This document shows, in pieces, positions 35,143 to 44,640 of a stretch of DNA of 64,000 nt (positions are counted from its first letter, which is position 1; the number at the start of each line of letters is the position of its first letter). The notes beneath the pieces are model-generated. The model did no database searches, was not told the origin of the DNA, and saw only the letters and a list, made by a program, of their open reading frames with translations. Source of the DNA: Cognatiyoonia sediminum (GTDB lineage: Bacteria; Pseudomonadota; Alphaproteobacteria; Rhodobacterales; Rhodobacteraceae); the NCBI RefSeq assembly GCF_900129845.1, contig NZ_FQXB01000007.1, forward strand, positions 1 through 64,000. The letters are read 5' to 3'. The translations under genes were made by a program, and so were the position numbers.

Positions 35143-35580
35143 TTAAATCCGACCGTAGTCGTCTTCATAGCGGATGATGTCGTCCTCTCCGAGATATACG
35201 CCACTTTGAACTTCGATAAGGTGCATTGGGGTCTTGCCCGGGTTCTCCATTCGGTGAACTTCACCCAGTGGAATGCGTACAAAATCGTTTTCGCTAAGGA
35301 GTTTGGTTTCTACATCAATTGTCACTTTGGCGCAGCCTGCAACAACCACCCACGTCTCGGCCCGATGCAAATGGCATTGAAGACTCAGTTTGCGTCCTGG
35401 CCATACCACGATGCGCTTCACTTGAAAGCGCTTACCTAACATCAATGTTTCGTAAAAGCCCCATGGGCGATGAAAGCGCTCCACATTTGTAGACACTCCA
35501 ACTTCTTTATCAACGCTATGCGAGAAATTGGCGTGGTCCAGTACTTCCACTGGGGACGTAATTTTTACAGACTTGTTCAT
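35143..35580 (-). CDS. Mannose-6-phosphate isomerase-type cupin
   Basis: The product has 145 residues from the ATG at 35580, chosen because GGAGAGTG lies just before it; an ATG at 35601 is possible. It matches the C-terminal isomerase domain of AlgA/ManC: RPWGFYETLMLGKRFQVKRI, then LSLQCHLHRAETWVVV with metal-binding His, and LGEVHRMENPGKTP. It would convert fructose-6-phosphate to mannose-6-phosphate for GDP-mannose. The guanylyltransferase half of AlgA is missing and not found elsewhere in the window. Position between alg8 and algD supports polymer precursor supply. Confidence 0.85.
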   Translation of the reverse strand: MNKSVKITSPVEVLDHANFSHSVDKEVGVSTNVERFHRPWGFYETLMLGKRFQVKRIVVWPGRKLSLQCHLHRAETWVVVAGCAKVTIDVETKLLSENDFVRIPLGEVHRMENPGKTPMHLIEVQSGVYLGEDDIIRYEDDYGRI

Positions 35581-35693
35581 GTCACTCTCCAATACGTTCA
35601 CAAGTTAAGTCTGCCCTATGAACAATCGCTTGGCTGCATCGCTAAAGTCTAATTTTCATTTCGGTCGAGTATGGTTGCGCTCATAAGGATAGG

Positions 35694-37286
35694 TCAGAAC
35701 GAAAACGGGATTGGTAGTAAACCGATGTAAATGGCGACCGCCATGACGAAACCTACTGCTGTTGTGATTAGCTGGAACTTCGCCATGGCATTTTGAGATT
35801 TTGCTAGTAGACCGTCACCCACAGCAGCAGTTTGATTGCCACGATTTGACCACTTTTGCTTGCTGAGATGAAAGATCATAAAAACCTTCACAGCAGCATT
35901 AATGAACTGGTTCAAATAGAGAATAAACGGCCAGCTGAGATCGATAGTTCTGCTGTAGCGATAGAGAAAAAGGCACAAAAGAATACGACTAGACAATACC
36001 CAAATTAGGTAGCCCCAAAGGTAAAGAGGTTCGATAAAGCTCGCCAAAATTGCGATGGTTGGACTAACTAACATGGTCCACATGGCGATCCTTTGGTCGA
36101 TCAGGCACCACCATATAAATGGTTTAACCTTCCGCGGCCCCAAAGCAATAGCGCGGCTACCATTCCGTAGCATATTACCTGACCACCGTCGGAAGTTTTG
36201 TATCATGCGACCTAAGCCGCTCTCTTTGATAACCTCAATGGTGTAAACAGTTGCGTCAGGAACGTACGTCATCTTCGCATCACGGGTTAGCATATGATAC
36301 CAAGTCGACTTGTCATCACCAGACAGGAACCGAAATCGACCCCAAAGCCAGTGATCCAAATGGTCTGCTTCGATTGTGCGAATAAATTTTTCGGATAGCA
36401 TATGTTGAGCCCGAAAGACTGACATTCTACCCGTTAATGTAAGTACCTTACCAGATAGTGCATGGCTTTGCATGGCTAGTCGGCGTTGTGCAAACCTCAT
36501 GCTAAGCCAACTTTGAATCCATTTAGGGCCGTAGCATATAACTTCCTCATCGGTCGTTAGAGCTTGTAATTCCGGATCGGTCCCGAACATGGGCAAGACT
36601 TTTTCAAGCACATCACTTCCGAAAAGCGCGTCACCGTCCATGAAAACTACTAAATCGTTCGGATCGACACCAGATCGACTAATTGCGCGAACTATTAGAC
36701 CAATCGCCATACGCTTTCCCGGTTGGTTTTGCCTGATGAAGATTAGTTCAGCCAAAGCATCTGGGATATCAACAGAGTGGGTTTCCACAAAATCTCGGAT
36801 TATCAATTCGTCATATGCTGAACCCGTTCCGACATATAGCGTCGTAGGAATACCTTCATGTTTGATTTGTCCAAGTATTGAACCGATGACTCGCTTGGTG
36901 ATCGAGGGATCTTCGTAGTACGTTGTCATCTGAATATGCAATCTCCCTGGTCTCCAACCAGAAGCCCACAACTCTTGAGATTTTGCACGCATTTGAGGCC
37001 AAACTGCTCGTCGATAGATTTCCGCGCGGACGGCATGAGTAAACCACCAACCAAAACGCCAAATACCCAGAAAGCCCAAAACGATTGATAGGTGCATTAC
37101 CTCGGGCTGTAGAAAGCGGTTTGGAACAAAAAGAAGCAGCCAAATGATGCAAAGAAAAAGCAATGCTAGGCCGACAACTTGTTTTGGTGCCCACTTTGCG
37201 AAGCCTCTTTTGGCCGGTGAAGTGAGCTCAGCAAGCCGTAATGTCAAATCTTTATCGAATGCGTACTCATTGTCTGGTAACGACAT
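35694..37286 (-). CDS. alg8: Alginate polymerase glycosyltransferase Alg8
   Basis: This is a 530-residue GT2-family membrane processive synthase. Two membrane helices lie near 36-80, the catalytic domain has VVFMDGDALFG (DGD at 217-219), GPKWIQSWLSMRFAQRRLA and a GDDKS motif near 323-327, followed by NFRRWSGNMLRNGSR and four C-terminal helices. GDDKSTWY and the flanking residues are the pattern of Alg8 rather than cellulose synthase. It polymerises mannuronic acid from GDP-mannuronate at the inner membrane with Alg44. The start overlaps the alg44 stop (TAATG). Confidence 0.93.
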   Translation of the reverse strand: MSLPDNEYAFDKDLTLRLAELTSPAKRGFAKWAPKQVVGLALLFLCIIWLLLFVPNRFLQPEVMHLSIVLGFLGIWRFGWWFTHAVRAEIYRRAVWPQMRAKSQELWASGWRPGRLHIQMTTYYEDPSITKRVIGSILGQIKHEGIPTTLYVGTGSAYDELIIRDFVETHSVDIPDALAELIFIRQNQPGKRMAIGLIVRAISRSGVDPNDLVVFMDGDALFGSDVLEKVLPMFGTDPELQALTTDEEVICYGPKWIQSWLSMRFAQRRLAMQSHALSGKVLTLTGRMSVFRAQHMLSEKFIRTIEADHLDHWLWGRFRFLSGDDKSTWYHMLTRDAKMTYVPDATVYTIEVIKESGLGRMIQNFRRWSGNMLRNGSRAIALGPRKVKPFIWWCLIDQRIAMWTMLVSPTIAILASFIEPLYLWGYLIWVLSSRILLCLFLYRYSRTIDLSWPFILYLNQFINAAVKVFMIFHLSKQKWSNRGNQTAAVGDGLLAKSQNAMAKFQLITTAVGFVMAVAIYIGLLPIPFSF

Positions 37287-38701
37287 TAGTCAGCAATCCA
37301 AGGCAAGAAACTAAGCCAACGTTTTTTTGCACGCATCTGAACAGGAGCATTCGGCCGAAACATCTGCCGCATCTCTTCAGTGCTCAAATCGTTCAAATGA
37401 ACAGTTACAATAAGGCCAAAATCTTTGGAAATGTCAGGATCAATTGCAGCTGTGACATTCACAATCTCTCCTACACTTGACTTAGCTTCTAGCCCTGCAT
37501 TGAACCTTACCGTTGCTTTCATACCCTCAAAAATCATATCGCTTCTAGTTTCGCTTAACCAAGCTTTAACTAAGCGCGGGGTGTTTTCCTCAATCTCAAT
37601 GACGCGTACGCCACGATCAAGAAATTGATTTTCGAAGACATCGACTGAGACAATAACTCCATCTGTTGGCGCCACAATGTCGACTGCATCGTTGACGTTC
37701 TTGGCGTTTCCTAAGTCGCGTTTGAGACGTGACCAATAGGTCCGAAGATCTTCAACTTCGTGGGTTAAATGCCGTTCCATCTCGAATTGACGACCGATAC
37801 CGGCAGCTCTATTCTCATCAAACCGCTTTATTTCGTTCCAAGCTTCTTGCGCGCTCAAGGTGCCAGTTGTTGCTGCGAAATTCTCATGTCCCACTATCGC
37901 TACAACCAAACGAAGAGCCTCTTTTAAGTGTTCACGACTAGCTTCTATCTGCTTACGATGTTCAGCCAGACGCTGCTCGGCTTCAAAAATAAGCCTTTCG
38001 TACCGCGCAATGTTTGCGCGAACATCATCGAGCGCTGCAGCGGTTTCTGGATTGTTCAAGTGCACCAGTGTCTGACCTTGTTCGACACTTTGTCCCGGCT
38101 CAACTAAGATTTGATCTACAAAGCCACTTTGAGATGTATGTAGCACAGTCATCGGTGCTACGATGCGTGCCTGAAGCAGTTCGACATGTGCAAGGCGATT
38201 GATGACTTGGCTCCCTATTACACCAAAAACGATTACCGCTAATACTAAGTAGAGGGATACATTCCAAATTACTCTCAATATACGGGGACTTTGTTTAGCG
38301 CGCCCTTCAATTTCCTCTTCATTAGTTTCGGTCATTGGCACCAGATCAACTGGCGTATCGAGGCTAGTGATTACCTCTTCAGTTGATGCCATCTTTCCAG
38401 ACAGAATAGAGCGGTAAAAGATGGCAAGTGTTTCTCGCTGACGTCCTGACAAGCCATCAAATAACAACTCCCTTCGGTGGCTACCGTCCTTAAACCGAAC
38501 ATCAAACTGAATATCGACGCCTTGGAATGGAATAGAAAGCAAACCCGCCTTCGGAAGAATATCAGTCTTTTCAGGATATTGCACTCCGTTCAGTGACCAA
38601 CTTTTTATGCAAATTTCATCACCACTCTCAAGGGTTAACTTCAGAGGTGCTCGGACGCTATAACTGAGGTCCGACATTGGTCGTTCGTGTCGTACACGCA
38701 C
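37286..38701 (-). CDS. alg44: Alginate co-polymerase Alg44 with degenerate PilZ domain
   Basis: The product has 471 residues from a GTG at 38701 (463 from the ATG at 38677). It has an N-terminal PilZ domain (about 1-120), one membrane helix (about 150-172), then a periplasmic HlyD/membrane-fusion-like part with a hairpin of coiled coil (about 230-330). In Pseudomonas Alg44 the PilZ domain binds c-di-GMP through RxxxR and DxSxxG. Here the aligned stretch reads DLSYSVRAPLKL and SWSLNG, so both arginines and the Asp are lost. Alg44 activates Alg8 and links it to the export path. It follows algX after 124 bp. Confidence 0.87.
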   Translation of the reverse strand: MRVRHERPMSDLSYSVRAPLKLTLESGDEICIKSWSLNGVQYPEKTDILPKAGLLSIPFQGVDIQFDVRFKDGSHRRELLFDGLSGRQRETLAIFYRSILSGKMASTEEVITSLDTPVDLVPMTETNEEEIEGRAKQSPRILRVIWNVSLYLVLAVIVFGVIGSQVINRLAHVELLQARIVAPMTVLHTSQSGFVDQILVEPGQSVEQGQTLVHLNNPETAAALDDVRANIARYERLIFEAEQRLAEHRKQIEASREHLKEALRLVVAIVGHENFAATTGTLSAQEAWNEIKRFDENRAAGIGRQFEMERHLTHEVEDLRTYWSRLKRDLGNAKNVNDAVDIVAPTDGVIVSVDVFENQFLDRGVRVIEIEENTPRLVKAWLSETRSDMIFEGMKATVRFNAGLEAKSSVGEIVNVTAAIDPDISKDFGLIVTVHLNDLSTEEMRQMFRPNAPVQMRAKKRWLSFLPWIAD

Positions 38702-38825
38702 GAAAAGCTCCTGACACTGGCCACTACAATCATTTTCTAATCCAAGAAAAGCTCCGCTTGACAGTCAACATAGTCTATAACCATGTGCAAAGGGTCGCTG
38801 GACTATGCTTTGGAATAGATCCGTC

Positions 38826-40157
38826 TCAGGAGTCCTCCACACTGGATTGATACCTAAAGGACACTTGTTGAAGTGCGACCCCCTGATCAAATTTAGCTAT
38901 GATTTCAATTATACTATCATTGTCCCAACCGCTTAGGTCTGCAAACCAATTGGTAGTACGACGGTCTAAGGGAACCCTGTCTTTGCGACGTAGCTTGATG
39001 GTTCTTGTTTTACCACTTTCAAAACTTATGACTACGTCGACTCGTAAAAGGTTGGCTGTTTCTGTCTCAAACTGAATTAGATCTGCTTTAAGTGGTCGGT
39101 CAAAGAAAGTTATAGCCGCTTCGTTTGACGAAGAAAGTTCTAACGATTGTGGCGGAGACAGATTGGAACTCTCAAACCTAAGGGCTCCAAGCAACTGCCG
39201 TAAATGAGATGTCGAATTTGGGGATTGGGTATATGGGAATTCCCAAATCACATTGCTGTAGTCATCGACATCACCGGACAGAATAAATGCCTCCATTGGC
39301 CCAATCATGCCACCGCCAGAAATCGAATAGTTAGATACATCGGCTCCGCTTGCAGCGGCGAGCGCATCGGCAACTTGGTATTGGTCCCGCTTGTACCGAT
39401 CGCTAAAACTAGTTCCAACCAACGCGATTTTATCTTCGGATGCACTTCCGAAGAGACCCAAGCCTTGAGAAGCCATGATGCGTGAGTAATTCATTTTCGC
39501 AACTTGTTCGACGTCATTCTCTAAACCGCAAATGGCGTTTACTATGTTGGAAAGTGATCCCCCTTCTTCGTAGATATCCGAGCTTACTACGTCTGAGACT
39601 GAGAAAGCTGCATCTGAAAACCCAAACTCGGCCGCAAGTTCAAGCGCGCTAGCAGCTGCTCCTGCAGGAGTCCAATGTGTATCACGACGAAAATAATATT
39701 GACGAAATTGGTTCATCTCCTGAGCGACTGGCAAAAGGTTTGGGACAATAGCACCCGTTTGCCTCAGCTGTTCAATCATTTGGTTAAAACTATCGCTAGC
39801 AGCAACCGTGTCAAAGACGCTGTTTGAACCTAAGGTACTTTTTACGACCCCATCCCCAGCAACTAGAGGTCGTGGTGGTGCGATCATGATCGCAAGTTTT
39901 ATCCCACGACTTTCGAACTCTTCGGCAATACCGCTCATCAGATGGACGGCTTCAGATTTTAAAGTATAGCTCTCTGACAGTTGGTCGGAAGTGAATATCC
40001 AGCCATTTTCTATATCCGTATGAATGGGAGCTAACCGCCTATATTTATTCTCCAAATTATCAGTTTGAAGCAATTCTGGACACATTGGAGTAGCATTCAC
40101 CGGTAGTCCAAGACTTATAGCTACAAAAGCAATACCTAATAATGTAATGGTTTTCAT
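38826..40157 (-). CDS. algX: AlgX-like alginate O-acetyltransferase with carbohydrate-binding tail
   Basis: The protein has 443 residues. The signal peptide ends PVNATP. The SGNH-like catalytic region has GWIFTSDQLS near residue 52, RRDTHWTPAGAAA (Asp-x-His pair) and VGTSFSDRYKRDQ (nucleophile Ser). The last 110 residues or so form a separate beta-rich domain, as the CBM of AlgX. AlgX moves acetyl groups onto polymannuronate in the periplasm. Length is near the 474 of Pseudomonas AlgX. It is coupled to algJ by a 4-base overlap (40154-40157). Confidence 0.85.
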   Translation of the reverse strand: MKTITLLGIAFVAISLGLPVNATPMCPELLQTDNLENKYRRLAPIHTDIENGWIFTSDQLSESYTLKSEAVHLMSGIAEEFESRGIKLAIMIAPPRPLVAGDGVVKSTLGSNSVFDTVAASDSFNQMIEQLRQTGAIVPNLLPVAQEMNQFRQYYFRRDTHWTPAGAAASALELAAEFGFSDAAFSVSDVVSSDIYEEGGSLSNIVNAICGLENDVEQVAKMNYSRIMASQGLGLFGSASEDKIALVGTSFSDRYKRDQYQVADALAAASGADVSNYSISGGGMIGPMEAFILSGDVDDYSNVIWEFPYTQSPNSTSHLRQLLGALRFESSNLSPPQSLELSSSNEAAITFFDRPLKADLIQFETETANLLRVDVVISFESGKTRTIKLRRKDRVPLDRRTTNWFADLSGWDNDSIIEIIAKFDQGVALQQVSFRYQSSVEDS

Positions 40158-41185
40158 CGATCAGTTTCCTCGGTAGATATATATCGTTCTGGTATTTCCC
40201 AAATTACTATTTTTGGTGGCGCGCTTATGAAGTCATCGGAAGCGAGATAATCGCGCATCGGTTCAAACGGGCCGGACCCAATCTGGGCAACATTCAAAAC
40301 ATCCACACCAAGATGTTGCTTGAGAAAGCCGTCAAAATTGAATGCGGGATTGGCTGAAAAGCTTGTCCCAACAAGTGTCACCGGTATTTCGAAATTGTCG
40401 AATAGTGACATCTCGCCTCCAACTTGCTCGGTCAATGCTAGTGAGACAGATTCCTTTGGAAAATCTATCAAGTTGCTAAGAAAGCCCGTTTCAATGAAGG
40501 TCATCAAGTCGCCGTTGAAGGGAGACGGGTCAGACCAGGTGGTCCGATATATATTATGCGTGTCCAATGAATTGATGAGCAGCGATGCCACTTCGCGAGC
40601 AATGGTTTCTGAACCCAAGGGAGACCAGTGTGTATCAGTCCGGAGATACGGAGCTGCGTGTGATTTTAGATCCAAAAATATTGGTCTTAGGTCTAACGTT
40701 TGAATTTGCGCATCCTTTAGATGATTAAGAACACTATCATACCGCATTTCCAAGCTGTCCATGCGAGCGTGTGGAAGCTTTTCCGCATAGATGCGTGCTT
40801 TGTCGGGAACAACGATAGTGATCAGTTTTGTTCCTGAGGCTTGCAGTTGTGCAGAAACCGAGTCCAGTTCATCATCAAACGAGACATCTGAGTTAGGTTG
40901 ACGGAATTCCTCCGCTGTAAAGAGCCAGTTATCAGTGGTGCGGATAACATCGTTATGGGTCTGATCAAGAATAACAAGCTGAAAAGCGGTCCAAATATCG
41001 CGCGAAATTTCAGATAAAGGGAAGTGATCGATGAAATCTGCTTCAACGGAAGACTGGTACTGCCCGCCCCAAATTGACTTGCTGGGTTGGATGAATTTTG
41101 TTTGGATCATCGCCACGCATCCAAGTCCGACGGTTGCTATCAAGAGCGCCGCAAGTCCAAGTGATTTAGAGTAGCCAATTCCCAT
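40154..41185 (-). CDS. algJ: AlgJ-like alginate O-acetyltransferase
   Basis: The protein has 343 residues. The N-terminal hydrophobic stretch (LGLAALLIATVGLGCVAMI) is an uncleaved anchor or signal. The SGNH-like core has NWLFTAEEFRQP, RTDTHWSPLGSE and VGTSFSANPAF, the same three motifs as in AlgX but without a C-terminal binding domain. AlgJ relays acetyl from AlgI to the polymer. It is sandwiched between algI (9 bases) and algX (overlap), so the acetylation machinery is complete. Confidence 0.87.
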   Translation of the reverse strand: MGIGYSKSLGLAALLIATVGLGCVAMIQTKFIQPSKSIWGGQYQSSVEADFIDHFPLSEISRDIWTAFQLVILDQTHNDVIRTTDNWLFTAEEFRQPNSDVSFDDELDSVSAQLQASGTKLITIVVPDKARIYAEKLPHARMDSLEMRYDSVLNHLKDAQIQTLDLRPIFLDLKSHAAPYLRTDTHWSPLGSETIAREVASLLINSLDTHNIYRTTWSDPSPFNGDLMTFIETGFLSNLIDFPKESVSLALTEQVGGEMSLFDNFEIPVTLVGTSFSANPAFNFDGFLKQHLGVDVLNVAQIGSGPFEPMRDYLASDDFISAPPKIVIWEIPERYISTEETDR

Positions 41186-41194
41186 AGTGTCACC

Positions 41195-42592
41195 TCAGAA
41201 CTGAAAGTACAGGAACGGTGAATGGGCCCGTGCACTCAAGACAATCGTGCATCCGACGAACATGAGCGGTGTGAAGAGTTGAAGACTCATCAAATACTGA
41301 GGCACCGATACTCGTGGATTGATCGAAGGGGCAATAGAAAGAATAGCACCAACAATTAATCCAACGAACTCTATAGGCTGATTAAAATAGATCGTTTCTG
41401 CGCTGATATTAATGCCGTTAAGCCCTACCATTCCGCGATACATTTCAAATGCATCGGTGACTGTCGCCGCGCGGAACATCACCCAACCTACAATAACAGC
41501 GACCATAGTAAATGGCCAACCGGTATATCTTGGCCAAACCCTCTTTCGCGATTTTGAACCAATTGCCCGTTCGAGGGAAAGCAGCAAGCCGTGCCAAGCC
41601 CCCCAGATGATGAATGTCCAATTTGCACCGTGCCAAAAGCCACCCAGGACCATGGTCAACATCAGGTTTCGAAAGGTCTTGAGGGTGCCCCCGCGATTGC
41701 CACCGAGTGGAATGTACAAGTAGTCACGCAGCCAGTTTGAAAGACTGATATGCCAGCGCCTCCAGAACTCAGTAACTGATTGGCTAATGTACGGTGCATT
41801 GAAATTCTCCACGAACCTGAAGCCGATCATCAAACCGAGACCAATGGCCATCGCAGAATACCCAGCGAAGTCAAAGAGTAGTTGTATGGAATATGCGCCA
41901 GCCCCCAGCCATGCCTCCGCCATGGTTGGAGCATCCAAAGCAAACATCCTGTCGGCAAGCGGCGCGACTGTGTCTGCGATCAACAGCTTCATAGCTAGTC
42001 CTTGGACGAAGCGCTTGCATCCGCTTTGGAAAACAAGAAGCGAATGTGTTCGACTTTGAAATTGGTCAGCCACATCCTTATAACGCAGCACCGGGCCAGC
42101 GATTAGCTGGGGGAACAAGGCTGAAAAGGCCAGGAAATCCATAACGGTTCGGGCTGGTGGGGCATCCTTTCTCGATACGTCCAAGATGTAGCTTATGGAT
42201 TGGAACGTGAGGAAGGAAATGCCAATCGGCAGCACAATCTTTTCAACACCTAACGACGCTCCGTCAAATGAAATTAATGCTGCATCGATGCTCTCCGCGA
42301 TAAAGTAGGTGTACTTAAAATAACCAAGGACCGCCAAGTCGGTGCCAACGCCCAACTTAACCCACAATGACTTTCTTTTCTTCGACTTCGCGGCAAGGGC
42401 AGCATTTGCACAGATGAAACTGACAAGTGAAATGCCGACGACAACGGCAAGGTACTCTAAGCGCCACCAGCCATAGAAGGCATAGCTGCCTATCAGGATC
42501 CACGCAGAACGAAAGCGTGCTGGTACAACGTAGTAGACCGCAAGGAAGGCCGGCAGAAAGCCAAAGATAAATATGAGCGACGAGAAGACCAT
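41195..42592 (-). CDS. algI: Alginate acetyl-transfer MBOAT protein AlgI
   Basis: This is a 465-residue polytopic membrane-bound O-acyltransferase with about ten helices. The MBOAT motif GGFWHGANWTFIIWGAWHG with its two histidines is near residue 320; the PIGISFLTFQSISY and ISLSNWLRDYLYIPLGGN segments are also typical of AlgI/DltB. It brings acetyl groups across the inner membrane for AlgJ, AlgX and AlgF. Only 4 bases separate it from the AlgF-like gene. Confidence 0.93.
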   Translation of the reverse strand: MVFSSLIFIFGFLPAFLAVYYVVPARFRSAWILIGSYAFYGWWRLEYLAVVVGISLVSFICANAALAAKSKKRKSLWVKLGVGTDLAVLGYFKYTYFIAESIDAALISFDGASLGVEKIVLPIGISFLTFQSISYILDVSRKDAPPARTVMDFLAFSALFPQLIAGPVLRYKDVADQFQSRTHSLLVFQSGCKRFVQGLAMKLLIADTVAPLADRMFALDAPTMAEAWLGAGAYSIQLLFDFAGYSAMAIGLGLMIGFRFVENFNAPYISQSVTEFWRRWHISLSNWLRDYLYIPLGGNRGGTLKTFRNLMLTMVLGGFWHGANWTFIIWGAWHGLLLSLERAIGSKSRKRVWPRYTGWPFTMVAVIVGWVMFRAATVTDAFEMYRGMVGLNGINISAETIYFNQPIEFVGLIVGAILSIAPSINPRVSVPQYLMSLQLFTPLMFVGCTIVLSARAHSPFLYFQF

Positions 42593-42596
42593 CGCA

Positions 42597-43190
42597 TCAG
42601 TCCGTGATCACAGCGCCGTAGCTCGTCGGCACAAGTTCTACGCCATCGTTAGTCACAATGAATGAAAGATCTTCTCCGCGACTCATAGAGACGTCAAACG
42701 TTCCAAGTACGGTCTGGCTAGGCACTTGTACGACGCTAAACTCAGCTTTAATCGGATTGACGGCCCGTATGTTGGCAGCTCCAAACCTTGTCGGCCTAAT
42801 GACTTCTATTGCCCCGCCGTCTGCCACAAGGCTCACAGCGTTCACGGTTGCGTTCAAAAGCAACAGGTGAACCTTAGAAGCGGAGGTCCGATCGGGTTCT
42901 GGGATAACAATGCCTTCACCCTCGGTCGTAACGACAACAGTACTAAACCGCGAAGCTGGTGCCTCTGGAAGCAATGAGGCAGAAACCACCGAATAGGCGA
43001 CCTGCTCGGGTTCAGTTTCGAAGGTCCAACCAAAAGCAGTCAAGTCTTTGGCCGGGTCTTCTGCCAGAAATCTGACGAATACTGCGTCTTCTGGTACGGC
43101 AGCACCATAAAGCGCTTCGTCGTTTGCGTCGGCAGGGCTGACTGTAGTCAAAATAGCAGCCGCGGCAATGTGTGTTGCATGTAGATTCAT
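42597..43190 (-). CDS. algF: AlgF-like alginate acetylation protein
   Basis: The protein has 197 residues. A signal peptide (MNLHATHIAAAAILTTVSPA) is cleaved after ADA or nearby. The body, with EALYGAAVPEDAVFVRFL and SRGEDLSFIVTNDGV near the end, fits the two small beta domains of AlgF, a periplasmic adaptor of the acetylation complex. The match is weaker than for AlgI and rests partly on position. It is the first gene of the leftward operon; its promoter must lie in 43191-43380, next to a phage/IS scar. Confidence 0.75.
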   Translation of the reverse strand: MNLHATHIAAAAILTTVSPADANDEALYGAAVPEDAVFVRFLAEDPAKDLTAFGWTFETEPEQVAYSVVSASLLPEAPASRFSTVVVTTEGEGIVIPEPDRTSASKVHLLLLNATVNAVSLVADGGAIEVIRPTRFGAANIRAVNPIKAEFSVVQVPSQTVLGTFDVSMSRGEDLSFIVTNDGVELVPTSYGAVITD

Positions 43191-43380
43191 TTAGGTCACT
43201 TCTTTGACAGAAGACTAACCAAACTTTCTGTATTCGCTGGGTAGCAAACGGCTTGTTTTATATTCAGAAGGATATTCCAGAGAAGCATTTGGAGTATTCG
43301 GTTTGCCGATGAATACGGTCGCTTTTTAGTAGTATTTTTTGAACGGCGCATGCAGCTGCGGCGAATGTCTGGATCCCGCC

Positions 43381-44040
43381 CTACCTACGCCGACGTTGAC
43401 GCTCACGCCGCTCGATATTTATCGGGTGTTCGCGACCAAGCGCGCGGTAGATACCGTTACCTTTGGACCAATTCACGAGCTGGCTAAAGCTATCAACCTG
43501 GTCATCATTCCGCCCGCGTGGGAAGGACTGCAGTTCACGCTTGAAGACGGGTAGCCACGGGGCCTCCTTCGGAAGGAACACTTTGCCTTCTTCAACTGGG
43601 GCGAGCGAAGATCGGAATCGCGTCTCCTTGTCATTTTCCGGCCGGATGCGCTCATACCGCCGCCAATCATCTCGGAATAACTCGTCAAATAGCGACCGAC
43701 CCGTTGCAGCGTCTTCGATCAACACACGATCGGGATCCCATTGCTCGACCAGTGCCAGGGTTCTTGACTTCAGATCCGGATAGTCAAGCTGACCGCGCCA
43801 GACATCGAGAAGATACCAATTGTTTTCGCGGAACCCCCAAGTCGTGCAGACTGAGAAGTCAGCCCTCGGGTCTGCCGACATGCCGGTGTCCCAGCTTTGA
43901 ATAACCGCTTGGTACCAATTTCGGTCAGCGCCAACCTCATAGGCCCTAAACCACTCCCAACGGAGCGGCGAACCATCCGGTACAATTGGGTTTTGCTGGT
44001 ACTGACAGTTGAACGTTTCTGACCCCATCTCACGGCGCAC
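43381..44040 (-). pseudogene. Phage terminase large-subunit tail, fused to IS6 DNA
   Basis: The frame from 44145 downward starts in IS6 sequence and from about 44040 becomes terminase: FNCQYQQNPIVPDG, VIQSWDTGMSADPRADFSVC (the nuclease Asp), NNWYLLDVWRGQLDYPDLK, VLIEDAATGRSLFDEL and NDDQVDSFSQLV. This is the RNase H-like nuclease domain of large terminases. The ATPase half is absent, so it is a prophage relic. The 190 bases between its end and algF (43191-43380) show only possible promoter sequence. Confidence 0.85.
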
Positions 44041-44578
44041 TTCGCATCCGTCGGAACGGTAAATGCGAGTTCTCAGCTCGATTGTTGAGCCATCGGCCAG
44101 CTTCCTGCCGTGTGTCGGCGCCGATTTCGCTAAGGGCGGCTCCATAAGACCGGAGTTTATCTGTTACGATCTCTTCGGCTCGGCCATGCTTGCGTATTGC
44201 TTTCTTTAGGAATTTTCGGGCTGCCTTCTTATCGCGGGCCTTGGTAACATAGCTTTCAAGCACTTCGCCCTCGTGATCGACCGCGCGCCAAAGGTAATGG
44301 GTCTCGCCGTTAATCTTCACGAACATCTCGTCGAGGTGCCATCGCCAGCGGCTGGACTTCATACCTTCAATACGACGTTTCCGGATCTCGGAGGCAAACG
44401 TCGGGCCAAAGCGATGCCACCAGTACCGGACAGCCTCGTGGCTGACGTCGACGCCGCGTTCGTGTAGCAAATCCTCCACGTTCCGCAATGAAAGTGGAAA
44501 CCGAACGTACAACATCACCGCCAGGCGGATGACCTCTGGGCTGGTTTTGAAGTGCTTGAAAGAGACAGGTTTGGTCAT
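44030..44578 (-). pseudogene. IS6-family transposase, C-terminus missing (copy C)
   Basis: The frame runs from MTKPVSFKHFKTSPEV, through WHLDEMFVKINGETHYLWRA (first Asp) and VTDKLRSY (second Asp), to AENSHLPFRRM (Glu), then stops at once in foreign DNA. All three catalytic residues are present in one frame of 182 residues, but about 50 C-terminal residues are lost. It therefore serves as the in-frame reference for the frameshifted copies. Confidence 0.85.
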
Positions 44579-44640
44579 TGCTGGAAACTATGGGACCGCC
44601 CTACTCGCCACTTGCCAGGTTATTCTGACAAAGCCCGCAT
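44040..44640 (-). mobile_element. IS6-family element, copy C, 3' truncated
   Basis: The right end (TTATTCTGACAAAGCCC at about 44621-44638) is intact. The left part breaks off within the transposase gene at the terminase junction near 44040. This copy lacks the frameshift seen in copies A and B and represents another lineage. Confidence 0.8.
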
